Of a stretch of DNA of 64,000 bases, positions 16,377 through 24,348 are shown piece after piece. A model generated the notes under the pieces. It worked only from the letters and a program-made list of their open reading frames with translations, made no database searches and was not told where the DNA came from. Every line of letters begins with the position of its first letter. Position 1 is the stretch's first letter. The stretch is from CAWIHK01 sp963835935 (lineage in GTDB: Bacteria; Bacteroidota; Ignavibacteria; UBA10030; CAVZMI01). Position numbers and translations under genes: made by a program. Where the stretch lies: the NCBI GenBank assembly GCA_963835935.1, contig CAWIHK010000001.1:248001-312000 (forward strand). Direction: 5' to 3'.

Positions 16377-17110
16377 TTGCCTGGCTCAGGTAGAAGCGGT
16401 GCTGTATTTAACCCTCCGTTTATAAATCCTGAATTTATTAATAGGAATGCTGCTTTGTAAATTATCATACCAGCCATGGAAGATCCACTTAATGAGACAG
16501 TTCCTTGTGAAAAGGTTACGTACCCTGAATTCTGGAGGGTATTCGATAATTGTTCGGGTGTTACTATTCCATTTGGAGTATTGAATGGAATCCCTCCTGC
16601 TTTCAATGCGCTCATTGTGTTCGTTACACAGGAATTAGTTTCTTTATTATATTGGGAAGCAATGTCCTTTTTACTGTCGAGATCACTTTGCACTTTTGAT
16701 TGATCAACATTGACTGTTTGCTCAACGACTGTACGAACCTGTTTTTCATTCCCAACATAATTATCATATTTAATTACATACCATTTCCCGTCACCTTGGA
16801 ATGAATAAACTTGTCCGTCAACATTGATAGCAGTATGTCCAACAAGGCTAAATGGTGTGGAACTAGCGTTTGGGGTATTCCTAATTGTTGGTGCAGATGT
16901 AATAACTGAAACGCTATCACCATTTGGATCAATGAATCTTACAGGATTATCAAATGCATAATTGTAAGGAGACCATCCCGGATATTTTTGTTGCATCGGA
17001 TCAGGTGTTGTCCACCTCCCGATGACCGAATTAAAATATCTGTGAGCATAGCTGGGTTGAATAACTGTTGTTAAAAGAATGATAACGAAAAAATATTTTA
17101 ACTGTTTCAT
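16373..17110 (-). CDS. Secreted mini-RHS protein with permuted papain-like domain (cassette 8)
   Basis: The protein has 245 residues. The signal peptide and RHS signature (HRYFNSVIGRWTTPDPMQQ, DNPVRFIDPNG) nearly match cassette 10. The toxin domain is unrelated to that of cassette 10: His ~92 (VGHTAINVDGQVYSF) precedes Cys ~161 (ETNSCVTNTMSALKAGG), the order seen in permuted papain-fold domains. A hydrophobic glycine-rich stretch (about 205-235) near the end might insert in a membrane. There is no K/E/Q tail. It lies 18 bp downstream of the transglutaminase-like gene. Confidence 0.83.
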   Translation of the reverse strand: MKQLKYFFVIILLTTVIQPSYAHRYFNSVIGRWTTPDPMQQKYPGWSPYNYAFDNPVRFIDPNGDSVSVITSAPTIRNTPNASSTPFSLVGHTAINVDGQVYSFQGDGKWYVIKYDNYVGNEKQVRTVVEQTVNVDQSKVQSDLDSKKDIASQYNKETNSCVTNTMSALKAGGIPFNTPNGIVTPEQLSNTLQNSGYVTFSQGTVSLSGSSMAGMIIYKAAFLLINSGFINGGLNTAPLLPEPGK

Positions 17111-17128
17111 AAAAACCCTTTCGGTAAA

Positions 17129-18448
17129 TCAATAATTGCCGGTCTCTTTAAATTTTTCTATCGATTCTGCTTGTTTTATGAAAAATTCTTTTGGAAATTT
17201 TAACACGATTCCGCGATCTTTCGCTATTGCTTTCAATTTATGAGATATATCTATTAATTTCAATATCTGCCTGCCATAGCTGGCGTCTATGTTTGTAATT
17301 TCTTGCATCATTTCAATTTCATCATCTTGCCATTGGAGGTTGGGATTTTGGTTAGTTGGAAATTGATTGTATGGATTGTTTGGTTTCTCATAAGGTGAGA
17401 GAATTTGTGGATTTAAACCGGAAGGATATTGACCAGACATTCTGAGCATTGGATTCTGAATACTCGGATCAAGACTCTTGTTTTGTTGTATTAATGGATT
17501 CATCTGCATATTTGGTGATGATTGCGGATTCGGATTGATCGGTATTTCTGGGAATGATCGTCGTGATATAGCTCTATCGAGCATTACCTGATTTTTCTTA
17601 ACTTCCTGAAGTTTGTCATACCGTATACTATCAAGTTCGATTGCCTTCTCCCTGAAATATTGACCAAGGTTCCAATACGCACTGACGTATGTGGAGTCAT
17701 AGAAGAGCGCGAGTTTTGTATAATAAATCGCTTTGTCCAAATCATTTTTCTTTTCTCTGAAGAATCGCGCATTTTCATCAAGCAAGTTTGCAATATATTC
17801 TTTCTTTGTCAGAACTTTTTCATATGTCCCGTTCTTAATCGATTTTTTTGATTCACCGGCATCTTTTGCATACCTCCAAGTGGGAATGTATCCTCCGCCG
17901 CAAGTTGCCTCAATGTTGTTTTCTTTAAATCCATTTTTGATATATCGGCAATAAATATGTTTTGCACTCCTCACAGGTTTAATAGGCCAGCCGAGTCTTT
18001 CAGCGAGTACAAGATGAAGCATAGACATTGTAACACAAGAACCGAGTTTCGAAGCAATATAGCTATTTAAAAATTGATCACTCGTACTATCGGCTTCGAG
18101 GTCATCCAAGTTGTACGTGAATGTGATAGAGTCATTCCACCAACCTCGCCTGTAAAGGTAATCGTTCATTAATCCGATTCGAAAAGGTGGTGAAGTTTTT
18201 CCTTGCTCGAGATAACGGATTCTTTCGACCATATAATTGAGACAATAGTCGAAAAATTCTATTTTGAGATTTGGATATGCGTCTTTTGCAAGAACGAGGC
18301 AAGCTATCCCAAGATTGATACTGTCTTCAGGCATAGCAAGAATCTGTTCAATCGTTTGCCCTGTATATTTTGATTGCGGCATAGTTATATCAGGTATCAT
18401 GAAACAAAATAACACGAAAACTGAAAATAATATTTTAAAACGATTCAT
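17129..18448 (-). CDS. Secreted transglutaminase-like TPR protein (cassette 8)
   Basis: The protein has 439 residues and is very similar along its whole length to the cassette 10 protein: signal peptide, QTIEQILAMPEDSINLGIACL, LGSCVTMSM, SAKHIYCRY, NIEATCGGG, the TPR-like pair DLDKAIYYTKLALFYDS, a polymorphic M/N/P/Q-rich linker, and the end FKETGNY. The linker is the most variable part between the two copies, which suggests a flexible region or partner-binding tail. Confidence 0.88.
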   Translation of the reverse strand: MNRFKILFSVFVLFCFMIPDITMPQSKYTGQTIEQILAMPEDSINLGIACLVLAKDAYPNLKIEFFDYCLNYMVERIRYLEQGKTSPPFRIGLMNDYLYRRGWWNDSITFTYNLDDLEADSTSDQFLNSYIASKLGSCVTMSMLHLVLAERLGWPIKPVRSAKHIYCRYIKNGFKENNIEATCGGGYIPTWRYAKDAGESKKSIKNGTYEKVLTKKEYIANLLDENARFFREKKNDLDKAIYYTKLALFYDSTYVSAYWNLGQYFREKAIELDSIRYDKLQEVKKNQVMLDRAISRRSFPEIPINPNPQSSPNMQMNPLIQQNKSLDPSIQNPMLRMSGQYPSGLNPQILSPYEKPNNPYNQFPTNQNPNLQWQDDEIEMMQEITNIDASYGRQILKLIDISHKLKAIAKDRGIVLKFPKEFFIKQAESIEKFKETGNY

Positions 18449-18511
18449 ATTAATGCCTCACTTTAATAATAACAGGATCGAGTTCTCAGCTCTTTTGCGC
18501 AAAACAATTTC

Positions 18512-18646
18512 ATATAACGTGCGCGCAAAATACGCAACACCGCGACGCCATTTTGCGAATGAGTTATTTCATATTTGCAGCGGCGCGGGGTTGAGCGCGC
18601 TTTTTTAGGACGCAATTTCAAAGCGACGTATTTTGCGCTGTTATGT
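18512..18646 (-). other. attC-like recombination site of cassette 7
   Basis: The boxes are ATATAAC (18512-18518) and GTTATGT (18640-18646). From 18519 on it is a copy of the site at 9191-9325; only the left box differs, since it belongs to the neighbouring cassette. Confidence 0.85.
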
Positions 18647-18779
18647 GCCCGTGGACGCGCGACCTCCCAGCCAGGATGACACGGAACATTTTATTCATGA
18701 TGACATTCCAACTACATTAAAAACTGAGAACTCGCGCTCTATATAAAAACAATTTTGGTCGCGCGGACATGGCACATAA
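18518..18779 (-). other. Gene-less cassette 7 (262 bp unit, copy 2)
   Basis: This is a copy of cassette 12. No gene is visible in the ~130 bp outside the attC. Confidence 0.7.
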
Positions 18780-18902
18780 CGTTCACCAAAACAACGTAGC
18801 ACTTTTGCGAGCTAAGACGATTCATTAAATGTGAGTAAAAGTGTTAAGCGACAACAATAATCCATTTCAAAAGATGTAGCGTCGTTGTTTTGGTTGTTAA
18901 GC
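18774..18902 (-). other. attC-like recombination site of cassette 6
   Basis: The boxes are ACATAAC (18774-18780) and GTTAAGC (18896-18902). The sequence is the same as the site at 9453-9581. Confidence 0.8.
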
Positions 18903-19019
18903 GCAGTGCCCCATACTGAATAACTTCTTGTCTGACGATCTTTTTTTCAAATTCAATTGTTTAGCTTATTTAAATCTTCTCATCTTAAAGCACCGACAGA
19001 AAATTATTACCTACATATT

Positions 19020-19676
19020 TCACTTTGTCTGAGATGAACTATCTGCCGAAAAACGTTGAATCAGGTGTGATACGAAAGCTATGTCTTTAATGCTGATTGT
19101 AAATGATGAGACATTTTCTGGTAATGAGACAAGGATAGTTAGTCCACTAATATATCGTGAATGTTCGACAATGCCACTCTCCATTTTGCCATCCATGGAT
19201 TTAAAGTTCCCTTTTTCATCTGCTACCAAGGATTGTCCTCCTGTATGACTTTGTGCATTACACCATGCTTGCATCATTTCCCCAGAGGGGAGGTCATGTT
19301 GGTTACCAACAGCAATTGCAGGAGCGACACCCGTCTTTGAATCAGATGTATTGTACCTGATCGTGTAGTTGCTCAAACTCAACATCACATCAAAGGGTTT
19401 AGAAAACTCACGATTTGTTTGTATCACGGCAATCACTTTGCCCGGCTGAGCAGTAACCTTTTCACGGACTAACTGATAGGAAGACACAAACGAGACTTTC
19501 GTAATCTGTATATTGCCTGTGGTTTGAGATTTTTGAGTCATTGAACTATCCGCATTATTCCTTGGAGCAGCGTGCTCCTTTTTCGATTGCTGGCCCATGA
19601 CTGGGGAACCATTAAAAACAAGAAGAAACAGTGCCATTAGACAAAGAATTGAGTGAGATATTCGTATTCTTTTCAC
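19020..19676 (-). CDS. Secreted protein of unknown function, 218 residues (cassette 6)
   Basis: The protein sequence is the same as that of 9699-10355: signal peptide to about residue 28, an S/T/Q-rich linker, then a ~160-residue domain with no recognised family. It is the sole gene of its cassette. That two copies 9.3 kb apart have not diverged points to a recent copy event by cassette movement or by recombination between flanking attC sites. Confidence 0.85.
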   Translation of the reverse strand: MKRIRISHSILCLMALFLLVFNGSPVMGQQSKKEHAAPRNNADSSMTQKSQTTGNIQITKVSFVSSYQLVREKVTAQPGKVIAVIQTNREFSKPFDVMLSLSNYTIRYNTSDSKTGVAPAIAVGNQHDLPSGEMMQAWCNAQSHTGGQSLVADEKGNFKSMDGKMESGIVEHSRYISGLTILVSLPENVSSFTISIKDIAFVSHLIQRFSADSSSQTK

Positions 19677-19737
19677 TAAGTATTAATTCCTTTCAAGGTT
19701 ATGATTGAAAAATATTTTATTATTTGTGGGGCATGAC

Positions 19738-19898
19738 GCTTAACGTGTCGCGTGGTTACGCAGCCCCGCCACGGGATTATGCCAATGACCCATTCATTAT
19801 CTGCAGCGTGGCGGGATTGAGTGAACACAATAATTTAATATTTTCGGATTTCATTAGAATTAGCAAACATGTGAACGCCGTAACCACGCTTGTTAAGC
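19738..19898 (-). other. attC-like recombination site of cassette 5
   Basis: The boxes are GCTTAAC (19738-19744) and GTTAAGC (19892-19898), a perfectly paired core. Stems are as in the site at 3536-3696. Confidence 0.85.
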
Positions 19899-20209
19899 GG
19901 ACGTGCGCGGCGCATTGTACTACACTTCTATACTTCCATTCATCGATTATTTGCTTGGTTGAATTTCGGTGTCCGTTTCTAAATCAATCTACACTTTTAT
20001 TTTTATTGTAAAGCCGCGCGCACGGAAATATGCCGGCAATAAACTTGTGGTAATATTATAATTTCAACCAAACTGTAAAAAAGTTGTGAACACCAATCAA
20101 AACAAAAAAACCGTGCGCGCAATCCGCCGGTCGAAAATCTAAACCAACGGGCGATAAAGCCGAAACAGAATATTCAAAACATATTTCTCGCGCCGCGCAT
20201 GACGCTTAA
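19744..20209 (-). other. Gene-less cassette 5 (466 bp unit, copy 2)
   Basis: This is the first member of a perfect-length tandem with cassette 4 and matches cassette 15. No minus-strand gene is visible. It differs from the other two copies at about 20171 (GAATATTC against GAATTTTC). Confidence 0.75.
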
Positions 20210-20364
20210 CGTGTCGCGTGGTTACGCAGCCCCGCCACGGGATTATGCCAATGACCCATTCATTATCTGCAGCGTGGCGGGATTGAGTGAACACAATAAT
20301 TTAATATTTTCGGATTTCATTAGAATTAGCAAACATGTGAACGCCGTAACCACGCTTGTTAAGC
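20204..20364 (-). other. attC-like recombination site of cassette 4
   Basis: The boxes are GCTTAAC (20204-20210) and GTTAAGC (20358-20364). It is the same as the site at 19738-19898. Confidence 0.85.
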
Positions 20365-20675
20365 GGACGTGCGCGGCGCATTGTACTACACTTCTATACT
20401 TCCATTCATCGATTATTTGCTTGGTTGAATTTCGGTGTCCGTTTCTAAATCAATCTACACTTTTATTTTTATTGTAAAGCCGCGCGCACGGAAATATGCC
20501 GGCAATAAACTTGTGGTAATATTATAATTTCAACCAAACTGTAAAAAAGTTGTGAACACCAATCAAAACAAAAAAACCGTGCGCGCAATCCGCCGGTCGA
20601 AAATCTAAACCAACGGGCGATAAAGCCGAAACAGAATTTTCAAAACATATTTCTCGCGCCGCGCATGACGCTTAA
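20210..20675 (-). other. Gene-less cassette 4 (466 bp unit, copy 3)
   Basis: This is a tandem copy of cassette 5. The stretch 19677-20964 therefore holds no gene apart from attC sites, two copies of this unit and the 3' flank of cassette 3. Confidence 0.75.
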
Positions 20676-20821
20676 CGTTCGCGGGTTGGCGACGTTTTGC
20701 GTCCCGTAGGGTTGGCGCGGTTTTTGACGCCTCAAAAACCGTGACAAAGCAAAATGTGGCGAAGCCTGAGCACCGCGCGCAGCTTGCGAGCACGGAGCGG
20801 AACGCTAACCCGCTGTTGTAC
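20670..20821 (-). other. attC-like recombination site of cassette 3
   Basis: The boxes are GCTTAAC (20670-20676) and GTTGTAC (20815-20821). The outer stem pairs GCGGGTT with AACCCGC. Inside are GACGTTTTGC with GCAAAATGT and a GCGCGGTTTTTGACG hairpin. It is more GC-rich and structurally different from the other sites, so this cassette comes from a different attC lineage. Confidence 0.75.
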
Positions 20822-20850
20822 GAAGTTTTCCGGGCCGAATGTTTTACTAA

Positions 20851-20885
20851 AAAGCCGTAGCCAGGACGGCTACGGCTTTTAAAGC
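20851..20885 (-). terminator. Intrinsic terminator of cassette 3 genes
   Basis: A perfect 12-bp stem, AAAGCCGTAGCC with GGCTACGGCTTT, has a five-base AGGAC loop and A/T-rich flanks on both sides. It lies between the last gene (ends 20965) and the attC, and could stop transcription in either direction. Confidence 0.75.
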
Positions 20886-20964
20886 ATAATAATATTTCGG
20901 TAACAAATAAAGAATGCTTAATTATAGAGTAATTCTTTTTCTTTAGCGGTAGATTGTAGAAGTT

Positions 20965-21261
20965 CTATCTTTGAATCATTCTCTTGATTATTCCTTTAGG
21001 GTCTTTGATTAATAGAATGATTAACCATACCATTAGAGCAAAAATAATCACTGAGACACCAAGCATTGTTGCATTCTGATTCACTTCAAAAAATTCTCCG
21101 CCCTCTGTAATATATGCCATAATATGGTCAACAAGCCACATTATCGTTGCTCCCCAAAAAGCGAGACTCAATAAACCAATTTTATATTTATCTTCTGGAG
21201 CATTGACATACCAAATCACAGTAGTGATTATCGCTGCTAGAGCTGTCAAAATAAGCCACAT
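20965..21261 (-). CDS. Small three-helix membrane protein (cassette 3)
   Basis: The protein has 98 residues with three hydrophobic segments (about 1-18, 28-50 and 65-85) and a basic end (DPKGIIKRMIQR). Its start overlaps the stop of the preceding gene, so the two are co-translated and probably form a complex. No family was recognised. It is one of two small membrane proteins in a four-gene cassette together with an outer-membrane-like protein and a DUF3842-like protein. Confidence 0.75.
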   Translation of the reverse strand: MWLILTALAAIITTVIWYVNAPEDKYKIGLLSLAFWGATIMWLVDHIMAYITEGGEFFEVNQNATMLGVSVIIFALMVWLIILLIKDPKGIIKRMIQR

Positions 21262-21662
21262 TATTTACCTCCTTCTAATATAGATACTGTTTTTACACTT
21301 CCAGTTGTTCGTATTTTAAGTTCAACAATAAGAACCATTACAATCCAAACAACAGTTACAGTAACAGCCATGGCCGTACCAACAGTGGCTATTTCGTGAA
21401 GCATAGGTGCTATATCAGCTGGATTTTTCATAGCGGTTAAGAATGGCGGCCAGGGCACAATTTCTCCATGCCAAAGATGTTCAAAAGCCAGAAGTATTGA
21501 GCCTCCCCACAGCATTTTATTGAGCCATCCTAATCTCTGCCCCCAAGACAGGCCAACTTTATTGGCTTTTTCCACACCGGCTTTCTTCTCTCTCTTTTCA
21601 ACAACTTTTTGTACAATAGTCGTTACAATTGCCACTCCTGCAGGTACCGTAAAACATGCCAT
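21261..21662 (-). CDS. Small two-helix membrane protein (cassette 3)
   Basis: This 133-residue protein begins MACFTVPAG. It has an N-terminal hydrophobic segment, a basic cytoplasmic loop (VVEKREKKAGVEKANK), a membrane segment around residues 50-62 (LWGGSILLAFEHLWHGE), a conserved-looking HEIATVGTAM motif and a final membrane helix (about 100-118). I have an impression of a similar uncharacterised family neighbouring DUF3842 genes, but this is not certain. Shine-Dalgarno sequence AGGAGG lies before the ATG. Confidence 0.75.
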   Translation of the reverse strand: MACFTVPAGVAIVTTIVQKVVEKREKKAGVEKANKVGLSWGQRLGWLNKMLWGGSILLAFEHLWHGEIVPWPPFLTAMKNPADIAPMLHEIATVGTAMAVTVTVVWIVMVLIVELKIRTTGSVKTVSILEGGK

Positions 21663-21690
21663 AAAAATTCCTCCTTAAATTTTAATATTT

Positions 21691-22414
21691 TTATTTCATT
21701 TCTGAATCCGTTATCATTGAAAACGATACGGAATACCAGAAATTAACACTATAACCTAAAGCCCCGGATGTTATATCTGAAAGTGTAAGTGCTAGACAAA
21801 ACTGGTGTGGAGTGTCTGGTATTCCCAACCAAACTCCTGGAATGACATTCAGATGAAAACCGCCTGTGTCGCCAAAAACATAGGAAGGATCAAACTCGAC
21901 AAATGGATAAAGAATTCCTTTTATTGCTTTCCAAACAGGCGCAATAATCCCGCTAATGCTTGTAGATGTTTGTGAGTCATTAATTGGAAACAAGGCAGAA
22001 GCGTTAAACTCAAAAGCAAAATTGTCATTTTCATAAAACAAATGATATTGAGGTGTAATGCTGTAACTCAAAGGTTCAGAATTGTTCAATTGTAACTGTA
22101 AAGCTAAAATATTGTTTGGTAAGAATTCAAACCTCGGCATAATCCATGAATAGGCATATTCAGCTGTTGGTGCTAAATTGAAATCTGCAATATTCACAAA
22201 CATATCAAAATTTGGAGTAAAACCATAAGAACCAATAAGATCAATTGAACTTGCAAATTCAGGTGAAACCGGGAAAGACATCATAGGTGCTAAAGATATT
22301 ATTCCTTTACCTGTCATGCCGTTGTAAGCATTTAACGAATAGGAATAAACACTGGTGCTGAAAGCGGCCATGAAAATAAACAAGGTCGCTGAAACAGAAT
22401 AAGAGACGTTTCAT
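21691..22414 (-). CDS. Outer-membrane-barrel-like protein with apparent 5' frameshift (cassette 3)
   Basis: The body (in frame from 22383 to 21691) is a beta-rich ~225-residue protein with alternating aromatic strands, a predicted outer-membrane barrel or exported protein. An excellent start (AAAGGAG, eight bases, ATG at 22414) encodes MKRLLFCFS, but it is one base out of frame with the body. Deleting one base would give a normal signal peptide joined to ...LFIFMAAFSTSVYSYS. Either the gene is frameshifted, the sequence has an error, or translation starts at TTG 22383. The Shine-Dalgarno sequence lies inside an 8-bp-stem hairpin (22418-22446). Confidence 0.65.
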
Positions 22415-22417
22415 ACA

Positions 22418-22446
22418 AAAACTCCTTTAAATTATTTTAGGAGTTT
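22418..22446 (-). promoter_or_regulatory. Hairpin covering a ribosome binding site
   Basis: AAACTCCT (22418-22425) and AGGAGTTT (22439-22446) form an 8-bp stem with a 13-base loop. On the minus strand the 3' arm carries the Shine-Dalgarno sequence of the 22414 start, so the hairpin would hide it. The same arms could instead act as a weak terminator of the upstream gene. Confidence 0.4.
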
Positions 22447-22599
22447 CAACCCCATAGAAAAAGCTTTCAAAGCTTAGATCGGATAACTTGAATTGTAATG
22501 ACTTCAATTGATGGCCTTCTGGCCGTTAGAATAGCAGATTCTTACTGCGGAACAGCTTCAAGCTGAACATAGATATTTTAAAGAATTATAATGAGTTTG

Positions 22600-23007
22600 T
22601 CAAATATTGTCTTTTAAAATTTTAATCGCCTGTGAAATGGATTCGGTAATTGGTCTTTCTTGAAGACCCATAATTTCTATATGGTTTTGTGAAAGCGGAA
22701 TTAATAGTTTTCTTCCCGGTGCGTTCATGACTGTTTCTGCGATTAAAGGTGTTATCTCACCCATCATTGAATTTGGTAAGACAATTCCAACAGGGCCAAC
22801 AATGAAATCAGCTTTATTTATGCTGACTTTAATAGCGTTTTCACCCGAAGCACCACATGAAGCCTTTGCTCTAATCATTCGGTCTGTGGCGATAGCGTTA
22901 GTTCCTAAAGCAATTATAACCAGTTCTTCAGAAATATTTTTCCTGATTTGAGTTACTATCTGCTCTCCCATTCCTCCGCCCATTCCATCTATAACTGCAA
23001 CAATCAT
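22600..23007 (-). CDS. DUF3842 family protein (cassette 3)
   Basis: This 135-residue soluble protein begins MIVAVIDGMGGGMGEQIV, a glycine-rich nucleotide-binding-like start typical of DUF3842. It continues with ALGTNAIATDRMIRAKASCGASGENAI and a GPVGIVLPNSMMGEITP motif. The biochemical function of the family is unknown to me. It is the first gene of cassette 3, with a strong GGAGGAG 6-7 bases before the ATG. About 215 bp without a gene separate it from the next gene. DUF3842 is mostly known to me from Firmicutes, so transfer by cassette is plausible but not shown. Confidence 0.8.
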   Translation of the reverse strand: MIVAVIDGMGGGMGEQIVTQIRKNISEELVIIALGTNAIATDRMIRAKASCGASGENAIKVSINKADFIVGPVGIVLPNSMMGEITPLIAETVMNAPGRKLLIPLSQNHIEIMGLQERPITESISQAIKILKDNI

Positions 23008-23108
23008 TTTCTCCTCCGTATATATTGAAAGAATATATTTAAAATAAGTTTTAAGCCAGCCAAGGACGGCTGACGCCTTTTACAACCAGCTTCGGCCCGG
23101 AAAATTTC

Positions 23109-23254
23109 GTACAACGTGTGCGCCAACTACGCACCGCCGAACTCTATCTTCTACAATTGAGTGAGGCGGTGAACGAACTCTATGTGTCGAGCCAACCTGC
23201 GCTTCAACTCTGGCTTACCAAATGACGTGAGTGTCGTAGTTGGCGCTGTTATGC
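23109..23254 (-). other. attC-like recombination site of cassette 2
   Basis: The boxes are GTACAAC (23109-23115) and GTTATGC (23248-23254). The outer stem pairs GCGCCAACTACG with CGTAGTTGGCGC, and an inner stem lies around CCGCC/GGCGG. Confidence 0.83.
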
Positions 23255-23857
23255 GCTGTGCACCCCAATACCGAGCATGCTCAAATAGCTTTCAATCTCT
23301 ATACCGAGACGTCGCTTCGCGTAGTTGTCGATTCGTGCCAAGAAGCCCGAGAGAACTACAATAATGTCATGTCCATCGACGTTAGCAGTGTATGATGTAT
23401 TCGTGCTCTCGTCGAAGTCAGCAGGTGGAGAAAGTATCCGTTTTATCGCCTCACAGGAAGCACGACCGTTGCAGATTAGAAGCTTTGGACGGTGCTTGAT
23501 AATTTGCCGCTTGAGAAATGGGGAACAATTCTCAGTTGCCTCTAGCTCCGGGAAGTTGTCGGCAAGACACTTGACAACATCAGTGTGGGCAACTCCTCCG
23601 GGCTTTCCTAGCAAGCCGAAGACAATTGGAGAGACTCTCTTGAAATCAAGAAAGTAGGAATCTCTTGGTGCCTTGGTTTGAAATTCTTCCCTCAGATCAT
23701 CAAGACTTTGCGTGTGCTTCGTCTCCCCGGTTCGAGCCTTGGGGTTCAAGCCGATGATCCAGATTGGGGAATCCGCAAATCCGTAGATGTATTCTTCTGG
23801 CGGGAATGACGCGTCAAATATCATTTTCAAATGCTTACATCTATCACAGAAGATCAT
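23249..23857 (-). CDS. Uracil-DNA glycosylase superfamily-like protein (cassette 2)
   Basis: I take the start at ATG 23857, seven bases after GGAGG, giving ~202 residues beginning MIFCDRCKHL. The motif WIIGLNPKA matches the GLNPG-type motif 1 of the uracil-DNA glycosylase superfamily. DVVKCL and LLICNGRASCEAI fit the following strand-turn elements, and VVLSGFLARIDNY is near the end. It could excise damaged bases or be an uncharacterised relative. The TAA stop codon lies in the attC core box itself (23249-23251), as often seen in integron cassettes. It is cytoplasmic, unlike the toxin-module proteins. Confidence 0.6.
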   Translation of the reverse strand: MIFCDRCKHLKMIFDASFPPEEYIYGFADSPIWIIGLNPKARTGETKHTQSLDDLREEFQTKAPRDSYFLDFKRVSPIVFGLLGKPGGVAHTDVVKCLADNFPELEATENCSPFLKRQIIKHRPKLLICNGRASCEAIKRILSPPADFDESTNTSYTANVDGHDIIVVLSGFLARIDNYAKRRLGIEIESYLSMLGIGVHSA

Positions 23858-23886
23858 GGGTTGCCTCCATTGTTGGGGTGCATAGC

Positions 23887-24018
23887 GCATAACGTGTCGC
23901 CGCACCACGCAGTCCCGCCAGCCACTATGAATGACAAATTATTTTGTGGCTGGCGGGATTGAGCGACGACAATAATCTATCTATAAATGACGGCGCGTAG
24001 TGGTGCGGCGTGTTATAC
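23887..24018 (-). other. attC-like recombination site of cassette 1
   Basis: The boxes are GCATAAC (23887-23893) and GTTATAC (24012-24018). The outer stem pairs CGCCGCACCACGC with GTGGTGCGGCG and the inner stem pairs CCCGCCAGCCAC with GTGGCTGGCGGG. Confidence 0.85.
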
Positions 24019-24061
24019 GCAGCGCGGCCAATGGCGCTCTAACTTCGAAATATATATGAAA

Positions 24062-24346
24062 CTAATCAGCTTTGTGTCCGATATTATAAGCAAGTGTTAT
24101 AAAGTATCCAATCATTAATAAAGCAAAGAATAAAAAATAAATTGATTGTTTGTATTTTTTCTTAAGGAAGAATACAATACATAAAACACTGAACAATATG
24201 AGAGTTGTTAGATAGCTTACATAAACAAAAATGATTGCGCCTTTCTCACCTAAAAAAGGTACCTTTCCTAATTCCTCAATTATTAAGAGAAGTAAATCTG
24301 TAAACCACTTGCCAATTGCGTGGATTAATGTTTTTAATAATTGCAT
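24062..24346 (-). CDS. Small membrane protein in immunity position (cassette 1)
   Basis: This 94-residue paralog of the cassette 16 protein (1215-1499) has the same length, with the same MQLLK start and the same ...AYNIGHKAD end, and hydrophobic segments in the same places. The middle differs at many positions (LHAIGKWF.. against FDAIFNGV..). It starts two bases after the RHS-signature stop. That the toxin partners of cassettes 1 and 16 are nearly the same while these proteins have diverged more could reflect relaxed or different selection on immunity. Confidence 0.8.
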   Translation of the reverse strand: MQLLKTLIHAIGKWFTDLLLLIIEELGKVPFLGEKGAIIFVYVSYLTTLILFSVLCIVFFLKKKYKQSIYFLFFALLMIGYFITLAYNIGHKAD

Positions 24347-24348
24347 AA

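Larger units (their letters stand above)
18519..19737. repeat. 1.2 kb two-cassette duplication, copy B
   Basis: This is the second copy of the block at 9198-10416 (constant offset 9321 bp). It covers cassette 7 and cassette 6 and ends at attC core boxes on both sides. Confidence 0.9.

Noticed and set aside
3543..20477. Plus-strand open frames of 88-95 codons at 3543, 19724 and 20199
   Set aside because: They begin in the attC stem, have no ribosome site and occur only because the 466-bp cassette is repeated. The direction is opposite to all cassette genes.
1038..24018. The repeated GC-rich palindromes could be REP/MITE elements or CRISPR repeats
   Set aside because: They lack the short regular spacing of CRISPR. 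The core-box pairing across each cassette and exact cassette-bounded duplications fit attC sites much better than randomly inserted MITEs.
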